Origin: CAWCWN01 sp963799245
Lineage (GTDB): Bacteria; Chloroflexota; Ktedonobacteria; Ktedonobacterales; Ktedonobacteraceae
Direction: 5' to 3'
Length of the DNA: 64,000 nucleotides
Assembly (NCBI GenBank): GCA_963799245.1
Contig: CAWCWN010000002.1
Span: forward strand, 124,001 to 188,000
Under the pieces are notes generated by a model. The model saw only the letters and a program-made list of their open reading frames with translations. It made no database searches and was not told the DNA's origin. Below, one piece after another: positions 26,117-34,262 of this stretch (its first letter is position 1; each line of letters opens with the position of its first letter). The translations under genes and the position numbers were made by a program.

Positions 26117-26521
26117 TTACCTATAAATCAGGCTCAATAGATGAGGCCCCAGCACCAGTAGACCAATGACAACCGCCAGCATCGCGCTCAACAAGACCGC
26201 CCCCGCGGCCATATCTTTGGCTCTTTTAGCCAGGGGATGATAGTGCGGTGATGCCAGGTCAACACACACTTCAATTACTGTGTTAAACATTTCTGCAATA
26301 AAGACGCTCGCGATGGTGCTAAAGATTATAGCGAATTCGACTGCAGAGATATGCAGCGCAATACCCATGACGATGGCCAGGATGGCGATGGTTACGTGCA
26401 CCCGCGCGTTGCGCTGAGTGCGCAGCGCATACCACAGGCCGCTGAAAGCATACCCAAAACCAGCGATAAATTTTGACCACTCGCTTGTGTGTGGCTCTCC
26501 TGGGTTAGAGGGTTGGCTCAT
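26117..26521 (-). CDS. dgkA: Diacylglycerol/undecaprenol kinase (DgkA-like)
   Basis: 134 residues and three membrane helices. The signature FNTVIEVCVDLASPHYHPLA then KRAKDMAAGAVLLSAMLAVV matches the prokaryotic DgkA family. The Glu of AEMFNTVIE binds Mg-ATP. In Gram-positive-like organisms the enzyme phosphorylates undecaprenol to recycle the wall lipid carrier. It is cotranscribed with ybeY, which ends six bases before it, as in many bacteria. Confidence 0.9.
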   Translation of the reverse strand: MSQPSNPGEPHTSEWSKFIAGFGYAFSGLWYALRTQRNARVHVTIAILAIVMGIALHISAVEFAIIFSTIASVFIAEMFNTVIEVCVDLASPHYHPLAKRAKDMAAGAVLLSAMLAVVIGLLVLGPHLLSLIYR

Positions 26522-26526
26522 GTCTG

Positions 26527-27093
26527 CTATGCTTTCTGCCCAAGCGCCTCAAGCACACCCTGTTGTAAAGAGACCATGGCCTGGTATCCTGACTCGCCGG
26601 CATCATCGTAACCAACCAGGTGCAGTATACCATGAACAAGCAGGTAGAGTAGCTCATAGTTCGAGCTATGCCCGGCCTGCGCCGCCTGGCGCTCAACGCT
26701 GGGCCATGAAATGATAATATCTCCCAGGTTCATTAACAGCTCTGGCGGCGTCACAAACGCCGGCCTGCTTTTTTCCGCGCCCGCTTCCTCACCCTCTGCT
26801 GGCATCCACAGCTGCTCGGCAGGCGCAGCGACGAGTGGTTGCTCAAGAAGAGGAAAGGAGAGCACATCGGTTGCTATGTTCTGCTTGCGGTATTGATTAT
26901 TCATGTCGCGTATAGCTTCATCGCTGGTGATGAGAAGCGTCAGCATTACCGCCTGCTGAATACCCGTGACCTCCAGCGTTTTCAGGACCAGCGGGTCTAG
27001 CGGTAGCGCCGCCAGCCGCTGTTCAAGTGCGGCATTTTGCGCGTCACTGCCAGCGTCTATATAAAGCTCAATTTGTGGATGTTCCTTCTGCAT
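26527..27093 (-). CDS. ybeY: Endoribonuclease YbeY, third zinc ligand replaced
   Basis: A metal-dependent RNase for 16S rRNA 3' maturation and ribosome quality control. 188 residues. The N-terminal alpha-beta sandwich with NQYRKQNIATDVLSFPL is typical, and the metal site reads HGILHLVGYDDAG. The canonical motif is HGxLHLxGYDH, so the third His is Asp here. Asp can still bind zinc. A C-terminal tail (SGYQAMVSLQQGVLEALGQ) is normal. A ~60-residue insert rich in Glu lies in the middle (VAAPAEQLWMPAEGEEAGAE). It sits between rpsU and dgkA on one strand. Confidence 0.88.
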   Translation of the reverse strand: MQKEHPQIELYIDAGSDAQNAALEQRLAALPLDPLVLKTLEVTGIQQAVMLTLLITSDEAIRDMNNQYRKQNIATDVLSFPLLEQPLVAAPAEQLWMPAEGEEAGAEKSRPAFVTPPELLMNLGDIIISWPSVERQAAQAGHSSNYELLYLLVHGILHLVGYDDAGESGYQAMVSLQQGVLEALGQKA

Positions 27094-27247
27094 ATGACCT
27101 CAGGTATATTTTGTTGTGCCGCTGTTCTGTCTATCTATGCATGACTTGTCCGGCCTCATAAAAAATGCCGCTACAATGAACCCTTCTCGCCAGTGTTCCT
27201 GCATATTGTAGTGGCACCTTGCTGTGATTTCTGCCAGGTATCTTTGC

Positions 27248-27433
27248 TTATAAAGCCTTACGCGCGGCTTTGCGCAGGTGCGCAGCGGCCTTTCTCTTGC
27301 GTTTCATGCTTGGCTTTTCGAAGTGCTCTCTGCGGCGAGCTTCAGCAAGAATACCATCCTGCTGTATCTTACGATTAAAGCGTTTTAATGCGGTCTCGAA
27401 CGCTTCATGATCGCCGACCTTAATTTCTGACAC
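27248..27433 (-). CDS. rpsU: 30S ribosomal protein S21
   Basis: 61 residues, very basic. MSEIKVGDHEAFETALKRFN and KIQQDGILAEARRREHFEKP match bS21 over its length, with a KRKRKAAAHLRKAAR tail. It is the first gene of the rpsU-ybeY-dgkA cluster, read leftwards, with a 154-base gap before ybeY. No T-rich terminator was noted in that gap. Confidence 0.95.
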   Translation of the reverse strand: MSEIKVGDHEAFETALKRFNRKIQQDGILAEARRREHFEKPSMKRKRKAAAHLRKAARKAL

Positions 27434-27521
27434 CCCGGCTCACCCCCTTACGGTCATATCTCCTTTTCGCGCCATACAGCGACAACATGCGCCAAAATTA
27501 TATGCTGGACTGCTCCCCCTG

Positions 27522-29165
27522 TCAAGATTTGTTGGCCTGGGTGGCATCATGTGGGGAGGTGAGCATCCCCAGGCGGATAAGCACTATGAGCAGTAGAGCG
27601 ATTAAGTTCGTCATACTGTGTACATAGAGATCGTCAACAAGATTGTGGACGCAAACGGAGAGAAGTGCCGCCAGCAGACCTATGGCTAATGCCCGATCAT
27701 TGCTCAAGCGAGCTAAAACTGTCGCGGCTGCGCCTGGACGATAGCAGGCGGGCGCCCGCCATGGCAGGGCAAGCGCCATAAGTTTGTCTGATGTGCCCAG
27801 TGGCTTTACCAGAGGCGGCTGGAGCGCGATTTTCTGTGCCTTCGCCTGCCTGTAGCGCTGATTTATAGCCTGGTAGGCGCTGCCACCCGCCACAAACGTC
27901 GCCATCAGAAAAAGCAAAAAGGCGCTCAAACCAATCGCCCCGGTTTCAGCAGCGATATTGATGTAGTAGTTGTGGGCATGCCCCAGAGAATTCACAAAGA
28001 TGGTCACATAGTAGTTGGGATAGGCGGCGGGGTAGTTGCCTATCCCCACCCCGCTGAGAGGATGGGCAAAGAACATGCGCAAACCGGCAATCCAGTGGGC
28101 CAGCCGTTCAGCCGTGGGATAATCAGCGGGGCTTGGTGCGGTAAAAGAGATCTGGACAAGCCCCAGTTTGCTAAAAACGGGGGCAAGCACATAGGTCGGG
28201 ATCCAACCCGCGATGACCAGGCAGGCGATGACCAGGCACAGTAGCCCCAGCAGGGCAAGCGGTTTTCTCAAGCCTGGCATACCAACTATCAGAATGAATA
28301 CCACTACGACCGCGACGGCGATTTCTCCGCCGCGCGACTGGGTGAGTAACTCGGCTCCGCCCAGCAGTACAACCGCGCAGCCCGCCAGCATGCGCGTGCG
28401 CCAGCCGCTCCCCAGCAGCAGCAAGGCAAGAACGATGCTTAAAGGAATATTGATATAGCCGGCATAAGGATTTGGCTGTCCGAAAGTACCATAGACACGC
28501 AGGCTGGCTGAACGAATAAACGCCTCTGGCCCGATGTTGAATACGGCCTGGATATAGCCATAGGCCGCCTGCGTAACACCAGCCAGGCATATCATCGCAA
28601 CGATGATCCAGATCTGGCTGCGTGCGCGAATATATTGCGCCCCAAATAATAGCAGCACCAGAAATTCCAGCCACTTGCTGATCTCTTTCAGGCTTAAACT
28701 GATGCTGAGAGCCGATCTCATTGAGAGGAACATCGTGGCTAGCAATAAGATGATGGCGGCGACCAGGTAGTGTGATACGATGAAGTGCTCCCGATCCCCT
28801 GGGCCAGCACGATCTGTGTGCAGCACAAAACCCATCAACCAGCCGAGAGCCAGGAAGCCGACAAGTAGATCAGCGCTGTTCAGGTTGATGCCGGCCAGGC
28901 TGATGGTATCGATTGATCCCCACGGCATCGCGATGGGCATCAGGTAAAGAGCGACGCGTGGTCGGAGAAGCGTCCAGACAAAAATGACAAAGTAGAATGG
29001 TAGGCGGATATTCCACACTTCCGGCAACCTGAAAAACAAAAAGAGCGCGCACAACATCCCGGCCAGACCTACCATATTTTGAAAGGTAAGAGGGGTGCGT
29101 AAACGTGCGAAAGTTGTTTGCGGCCACGTCTCCTGGTGGACTCGCTTCAAACCGGGATTCTTCAT
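27522..29165 (-). CDS. O-antigen ligase/polymerase family membrane protein
   Basis: 547 residues with about 12 predicted membrane helices. The Wzy_C signature is visible near residues 375-420: GVGIGNYPAAYPNYYVTIFV then SLGHAHNYYINIAAETGAIG. The HAHN histidine and the G[VI]G motif are characteristic of WaaL/Wzy/PglL-type ligases that transfer undecaprenyl-linked glycans. The acceptor is unknown. A UXS-type nucleotide-sugar enzyme lies just upstream, consistent with surface polysaccharide synthesis. Confidence 0.82.
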   Translation of the reverse strand: MKNPGLKRVHQETWPQTTFARLRTPLTFQNMVGLAGMLCALFLFFRLPEVWNIRLPFYFVIFVWTLLRPRVALYLMPIAMPWGSIDTISLAGINLNSADLLVGFLALGWLMGFVLHTDRAGPGDREHFIVSHYLVAAIILLLATMFLSMRSALSISLSLKEISKWLEFLVLLLFGAQYIRARSQIWIIVAMICLAGVTQAAYGYIQAVFNIGPEAFIRSASLRVYGTFGQPNPYAGYINIPLSIVLALLLLGSGWRTRMLAGCAVVLLGGAELLTQSRGGEIAVAVVVVFILIVGMPGLRKPLALLGLLCLVIACLVIAGWIPTYVLAPVFSKLGLVQISFTAPSPADYPTAERLAHWIAGLRMFFAHPLSGVGIGNYPAAYPNYYVTIFVNSLGHAHNYYINIAAETGAIGLSAFLLFLMATFVAGGSAYQAINQRYRQAKAQKIALQPPLVKPLGTSDKLMALALPWRAPACYRPGAAATVLARLSNDRALAIGLLAALLSVCVHNLVDDLYVHSMTNLIALLLIVLIRLGMLTSPHDATQANKS

Positions 29166-29209
29166 AACCTACCTGCGTCGTATTTCTTGTCGCTCATGCG
29201 CGCCGGCGC

Positions 29210-30175
29210 TTATAAGACCGAGGTTGGCTGCGAAATGTAATTGCTGAACCATTCGATGGTACGACGTAATCCGGCCTCGATACTTACTTCGGGCTCCCAT
29301 CCCAGTACGCTCTGAGCCTTGGAGATATCTGGGCGGCGGCGCTCAGGATCATCTACGCGGTGCGGCTCAAAATGAATGCTGGAAGAGGATTCACATAAGC
29401 GAAGAATTATCCGCGCATACTCAAGCACCGTACGCTCTTCCATGCTGCCGAGATTAAATACTTCACCGGCGGTACAGACTTTAAACATCGCGCGCGTCAA
29501 ACCCTCCACCAGGTCGCTTACATAGCAGATGCTGCGTGTAATGTTGCCATCGCCATAGATTGTCAGCGGCTCATTGAGCAGGGACTGGGTGATAAAATTC
29601 GGAATCATGCGCCCATCATAAATCTGGCTATTGGGACCATACGTATTGAAAATACGCACAATACGAGCGTTAAGGCCGTACTGGCGAAAGTATTCCATTG
29701 TCAACGTCTCACCCAGGCGCTTGCTCTCATCATAACAGGCACGCGGCCCGATGGGATTGACGTTGCCCCAGTAATCCTCGCGCTGGGGATGAACCAGTGG
29801 GTCCCCATAAGCCTCCGAGGTAGAAGCAACCAGGAACATCGCCTGCTGGCGCCTGGCCTGCTCAAGCATCTGGTAGGTTCCCTGGCTATTGACCAGGATC
29901 GTCTCAATCGGGTGCTCCATGTAGCCAACCGGGCTGGCCGGGCTTGCAAGGTGAAAAATGGCATCTGCGGTAAACTCAAATGGCCTGGTGACATCCTGGT
30001 ATGAAAAACTGAAATTTGGGTGATTGCGCAGAGGAGCGATATTTCGTTCAGAGCCAGTGATAAAATTATCCACACACAAGATGGTGTGCCCTTCATCCAG
30101 CAAGCGTGAGCAAAGATGGGAGCCAATAAATCCTGCTCCTCCGGTTACGACGATTTTCAAGAACTGGTCCTCCAA
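29210..30175 (-). CDS. NAD-dependent nucleotide-sugar epimerase/decarboxylase (UDP-xylose synthase-like)
   Basis: 321 residues of the extended SDR type. GGAGFIGSHLCSRLLDEGH is the NAD-binding glycine motif, STSEAYGDPLVHPQ carries the catalytic Ser/Thr, and YDESKRLGETLTMEYF has the Tyr-x3-Lys pair. The sequence around IFNTYGPNSQIYDGRMIPNF and the C-terminal RRPDISKAQSVLGWEPEVS fit UDP-glucuronate decarboxylase (UXS), which makes UDP-xylose. dTDP-glucose dehydratase-like activity is less likely. It shares its direction with the O-antigen ligase gene 45 bases downstream. Confidence 0.85.
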   Translation of the reverse strand: MEDQFLKIVVTGGAGFIGSHLCSRLLDEGHTILCVDNFITGSERNIAPLRNHPNFSFSYQDVTRPFEFTADAIFHLASPASPVGYMEHPIETILVNSQGTYQMLEQARRQQAMFLVASTSEAYGDPLVHPQREDYWGNVNPIGPRACYDESKRLGETLTMEYFRQYGLNARIVRIFNTYGPNSQIYDGRMIPNFITQSLLNEPLTIYGDGNITRSICYVSDLVEGLTRAMFKVCTAGEVFNLGSMEERTVLEYARIILRLCESSSSIHFEPHRVDDPERRRPDISKAQSVLGWEPEVSIEAGLRRTIEWFSNYISQPTSVL

Positions 30176-30484
30176 GTACAGATGAAGTACATTCGATTAT
30201 TTGCAGGTTTTCATATTTAGCAAGGGCGGCTTTGTGTCTCGTGTGCCTCGGCATCTGGAAGAAGTGTCGGCATTACACGTGGGCACTGGCCCCCATGAAC
30301 CAACTGGCCCGATAATTCACTGCCTGCATCTAGCCTTCTTGTATGACCTTTCTTCGACCAGTTCATCAGCCCCACGTATTGCCAGATGTCCCTCTATATT
30401 ATACCTTACAAGTCGAGACGATTTGCGTACATAATGGTAACGAATCAGGACAGGTGTGCCATTATAGTTCAGATACATATTGAC

Positions 30485-30841
30485 TCCTCGGACGTTATCC
30501 CGGGTGCGCACATCAATGCTGTCGGTGCCTTCACTCCCGCAATGTGCGAGGTTGCTGCGGAGACTATTGCCCATGCACCACACATCATCGTTGATCAACG
30601 TGAGGCGGCCCTTGCGGAGGCTGGTGACCTGTTGCAATCGCTTGCCTCCGGTCATATCGCGGGCCCCGAGACATGGATTGAGCTTGGGGAGCTGCTCGGC
30701 GGCGTCCAGCCCGGACGCCGAGATGACAGTGAAGTGACCTTCTTCAAATCAGTCGGAGTCGCCGTCCAGGACGCTGCCATCGCTGTGGAGGTCTATAACA
30801 GGGCCCGTCAATTGGGCATTGGCGTGGAGGTAGATATATGA
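30485..30841 (+). pseudogene. C-terminal remnant of an ornithine cyclodeaminase/mu-crystallin family protein
   Basis: About 117 codons match the second half of this NAD-binding family: VIPGAHINAVGAFTPAMCEV then IIVDQREAALAEAGDLLQ, WIELGELLGGVQPGRRDDSE and VTFFKSVGVAVQDAAIAVEV. The N-terminal ~200 residues, with the substrate-binding half and the first Rossmann strands, are missing. The codons before HIDSSDV are unrelated. It is a gene relic left by a deletion. Confidence 0.72.
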
Positions 30842-30879
30842 TAGGGCCAGAGGGGAGGGCAGCCTACCTTTGCCTATCC

Positions 30880-31509
30880 TCAAGCCCTGCGCTGGCGTTT
30901 CCAGAGGCGATACATAATCTCGTCACCCCAGCTGAGGAAACCGGCGGTGGTCAGGCCATGCACAATCACCACAGCCAGCAGCGAACGCGGCGACGGCTGC
31001 GCCAGGTAGAGCAAACTAAAAACCAGCCCGGCCAGGGCAACGCCGCCGACACTGCGCCAGCTCCACTTGCCCAGGCGGTGATACAGGATATAGGCGGCTG
31101 TACTTACCAGCCAGCCCCAGCCCAACCAGCCCGTCCACTGTGTCACAGCCGCGAGCATAAAACCTCGAAAAAAAAGCTCTTCGACAGGGGCGTTAATGAC
31201 CAGGTAGAAAAATCCCTGCAAAAGATGGTCGTTGACCATCGGCCAGCGGAACCAGGGACCAACGACAAGGATGCGATAGGTCGTCGCGAAAATTGCCATG
31301 CCTGATCCAACAATCAAGCCTATCACGACCTGCTGTGGCGCGTTATGCAGTGTCAGACCCAGAAATGCCGCTGGCAAATGGAAGATCGCGATATAGCAAA
31401 AAGGTATCAGCGCCATAGGGATGATGCGCATCAACACATCTCGCCACAGCCAGCGCCATGTATCGCTGACTGTAGAACGCACCACCTCAGGAGATTTGCC
31501 TGACGACAC
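30880..31509 (-). CDS. CPBP-family intramembrane metalloprotease
   Basis: About 209 residues from a GTG with AAGAGG nine bases upstream. Six or so membrane helices. The signature motif of the Abi/Rce1 group is visible: APVEELFFRGFMLAAVTQW (EExxxR), then ILYHRLGKW and VVIVHGLTTAGFLSW with the conserved His. Members include type II CAAX prenyl endopeptidases and bacteriocin-immunity proteins. The actual substrate is unknown. Confidence 0.8.
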   Translation of the reverse strand: MSSGKSPEVVRSTVSDTWRWLWRDVLMRIIPMALIPFCYIAIFHLPAAFLGLTLHNAPQQVVIGLIVGSGMAIFATTYRILVVGPWFRWPMVNDHLLQGFFYLVINAPVEELFFRGFMLAAVTQWTGWLGWGWLVSTAAYILYHRLGKWSWRSVGGVALAGLVFSLLYLAQPSPRSLLAVVIVHGLTTAGFLSWGDEIMYRLWKRQRRA

Positions 31510-31660
31510 GTTCGTACCTCTTCGCGGTAAAAAAATCTCTTTCGCTCGACTACTAGACAATGACCACACTTACTTTCTAACGGTAGTTTTGTTAGCCCGA
31601 TGTAAAGGCCGTGTTAAGTAAGTGTAATCAATTATGCGGAACTTGTCCAGTTCGAGCTGC

Positions 31661-32308
31661 CTACCACATCTCCAGACCCTCCTCAACCTCCGGGCGTGAT
31701 AAACCGCCTGCCTCCAGGTCGGCGTCATCCTTTTGCAGCAGCCGCTCATAGAAAGCTCTACTCTGCTCCCGAATCTCCGTAGAGAGCGGCCCTTCTCCCT
31801 CAGTTATCTCGAAAAGCATATTCTCGGCCTTGGCATAACGGCCAGTCAATTCAAAGAAACGAAAAAGCCTGGATTTCAGTGGGAGCGGCAGTTCATACTC
31901 GTCCAGTTTATTGAGCATATCCTCGATCGGCGTGGCAAGGTCCAGGTCTTTGACGTCACCGCTCTGCAGCGCTGCCTGCACAAAGAAGAACAACGCCTTA
32001 ATATACCTGTAGTAGCTCTCATCGGTCTTGTCCTGCTCCAGGTAAATGTCGCCTTCCTCTTTGAGCAGGACGGCCATCCACAGGCATTTCTCCACATCCA
32101 GAACGCCCAGTGGCGAAATCAGGTTCAGCAGCATCTCTTGCGAGGCGGAGTTGACGAAGCCAGATGTCAGCCCCAGGTTCTGTAGAAAGAAATCGTCGAT
32201 AGCGATCAGCGCTTCTTCGTAGCGGTTGCTCTCCCTCAGCCCCAGGACGATTGCCAGCATCCTGCCGAATTTCTCCGCCAGCCTCAAAACATAATCTTTG
32301 TTTACCAT
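31661..32308 (-). CDS. DUF6483-like helical protein
   Basis: 215 residues from ATG 32308. The sequence begins MVNKDYVLRLAEKFGRMLAI, then YEEALIAIDDFFLQNLGL, a pattern I associate with the DUF6483 family of TPR-like helical proteins. The rest is helical with no enzymatic motif. The longer frame begins 13 codons earlier at 32347 but lacks homology. It follows gltX on the same strand with 52 bases between them. Confidence 0.65.
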   Translation of the reverse strand: MVNKDYVLRLAEKFGRMLAIVLGLRESNRYEEALIAIDDFFLQNLGLTSGFVNSASQEMLLNLISPLGVLDVEKCLWMAVLLKEEGDIYLEQDKTDESYYRYIKALFFFVQAALQSGDVKDLDLATPIEDMLNKLDEYELPLPLKSRLFRFFELTGRYAKAENMLFEITEGEGPLSTEIREQSRAFYERLLQKDDADLEAGGLSRPEVEEGLEMW

Positions 32309-32360
32309 GGCACTTCTCGCTTTACATCTGCAAGCAGCATTATCCACAAGAACTGTCGCG

Positions 32361-33887
32361 CTACTCCGTCAATCTTTTAATCGCCGCATCGATACGCGCC
32401 AGGCTGCGTTCGCGCCCCAATACCTCCATCATCTCGAAGAGTGGAGGGGTCGCGCTCCGGCCACTGACGGCTGTACGAATTGCTCCAAACACCTGGCCGG
32501 CCTTCAAACCAAGCGCGCCGACCAGCTCACGCATAGGCGACTCCATCACCGTATGTTCCCATACCGCCAGGCTGGCCAGTAGCTCACGTGAGCGCAGCAG
32601 GCAGGCGGCAGTTCGCGCGGCGTCCATATTCTTCTGGATCAGCATAGAAGTCTCATATTCAAGCTCATCGCTATAGAAGAACGAGACCACGTGCGCAGCC
32701 TCACCAAGCGTTTTCAGGCGCTCATGTTCAAGGTGCAGCACGCGCCTGGTATACTCGAGGTCAAGCGGGCGCCGTACGCTGGCGGGTAGGCCGCCAGCGG
32801 CCTCTGGTCGCTCCATGTACGGCAGTGCGCGGCGCGTCAACTCCTCCAGGGACAACTGGCGAATGTAGACGCCGTTCATCCACAGCAGTTTATCCGGATC
32901 ATAGATCCCTCCAGAGATGCCAATGCGGTCAAGCGTAAAGGCGCGGATCAACTCTTCGCGCGTGAAAAGTTCAGTTTTGTCGTCATAAGACCAGCCGAGC
33001 AGGGCCAGGAAGTTAAAGACCGCCTCTGGCAGGAACCCCTGCTGCTGGAAGTCACGCCACGAGGGCGCGCCGCGCCTCTTACTGAGCTTTTTCTTATCCT
33101 TGCCCAGGATACTGGGGACATGGTAGAACAGCGGCTCCTGCCAGCCCAGGGCCTTGTAAATCTGTACATGCCGTGGGGCGCTGGAGATCCACTCTTCGCC
33201 CCGCAGGACGTGCGTGATCCCCATCAGGTGATCATCCACCAGGTGCGCAAGGTGATACGTGGGCAGGCCATCTGACTTCAGAATAACTGCGTCATCGATA
33301 TCCGTATTTTTGAAGACGATGTCTCCGTGCAGGCCATCATGTACGATCGTCTCTCCATCCAGGGGCATGGCAAAGCGCACAACCCAACTGCTGCCGGCTG
33401 CGTCATACTGCGCGCGCTCCTCAGCGCTCAGGTAACGGCAATGACGATCATAGCGTGGTGGCAGTCTCCTGGCCTCCTGTTCTTTGCGCATCTGCTCGAG
33501 CCGCTCGGGCGTACAGAAACAACGATAGGCGTGCCCGGACGCGATTAACTGCTGCGCATAGTGCTGGTAGAGCGCCCTGCGCTCAGTCTGATAGTAAGGA
33601 CCATAAGGCCCCCCGTGGAGCGGACCTTCGTCAATATCCATACCAAGCCAGTTCATGCCCTCGATCAGGTCATCTACCGCCCCCTCCACAGTCCGCGCCA
33701 GATCCGTATCTTCGATGCGCAGGATAAACTGACCGCCACAATGGCGCGCGTACAGCCAGCTAAACAAAGCGGTGCGAAAGCCACCAATATGCTGGAAGCC
33801 TGTCGGGCTGGGAGCATAGCGCAGGCGCACCGCACGCTCGCCCGGCTTGTTCTGCTCTTCCCGCAGGTCACTGTCAATTTGTGTCAT
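32361..33887 (-). CDS. gltX: Glutamyl-tRNA synthetase
   Basis: Charges tRNA(Glu) (and possibly tRNA(Gln)) with glutamate. 508 residues, normal length. Class I signatures are RYAPSPTGFQHIGGFRTAL (HIGH box, about 23-41) and KDKKKLSKRRGAPSWRDF (KMSKS box). The catalytic core is followed by an all-helical anticodon-binding domain ending in AAIKRLTE. The cysteine-rich zinc site of some GluRS is not obvious. It is probably cotranscribed with the DUF6483-like gene. Confidence 0.95.
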   Translation of the reverse strand: MTQIDSDLREEQNKPGERAVRLRYAPSPTGFQHIGGFRTALFSWLYARHCGGQFILRIEDTDLARTVEGAVDDLIEGMNWLGMDIDEGPLHGGPYGPYYQTERRALYQHYAQQLIASGHAYRCFCTPERLEQMRKEQEARRLPPRYDRHCRYLSAEERAQYDAAGSSWVVRFAMPLDGETIVHDGLHGDIVFKNTDIDDAVILKSDGLPTYHLAHLVDDHLMGITHVLRGEEWISSAPRHVQIYKALGWQEPLFYHVPSILGKDKKKLSKRRGAPSWRDFQQQGFLPEAVFNFLALLGWSYDDKTELFTREELIRAFTLDRIGISGGIYDPDKLLWMNGVYIRQLSLEELTRRALPYMERPEAAGGLPASVRRPLDLEYTRRVLHLEHERLKTLGEAAHVVSFFYSDELEYETSMLIQKNMDAARTAACLLRSRELLASLAVWEHTVMESPMRELVGALGLKAGQVFGAIRTAVSGRSATPPLFEMMEVLGRERSLARIDAAIKRLTE

Positions 33888-34086
33888 CTAGTAAGAACCT
33901 ACCTTCTCTTCCTCGTCACAGCGCATGTGATTGCATTGTAACACAGTATGTCACCTCACTCAATGATCGATGATGGCGCTCCTGGCCTTATTTTAACAGG
34001 CGTCGGCAACGAGTTGCTGAAGTTGTATGAACGTGGTCGATGAACATACACTCAGGACTCGTTTCCTACGCTATGCTCGCCACATC

Positions 34087-34115
34087 TTGCCAGTTGGCAC
34101 ACAGGCGTGTATAGT
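34087..34115 (+). promoter_or_regulatory. Candidate promoter for the FHA-PrsW gene
   Basis: TTGCCA at 34087-34092 and TATAGT at 34110-34115 with a 17-base spacer, about 148 bases before the ATG at 34263. The rest of 33888-34262 shows nothing else of note. Confidence 0.45.
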
Positions 34116-34262
34116 AAAAAATACATTCAGGAACACTGAAAATAGACGCACTGGATCTTGAAAGAGGATGTGACCACCAGGCGAACTGCCTACACCTAGT
34201 GGCTGTATCACCAGCGAGCCGGGTTGGTGTTCCTTGGAAGTTTGAGGCTGGATATATTGGAT

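Noticed and set aside
30317..30478. Minus-strand frame beginning MYLNYNGTPVLIRYHYVRKS opposite the region before the cyclodeaminase remnant
   Set aside because: 53 codons, no family, weak start context, and part of it is antisense to the remnant. Not enough to call a gene.
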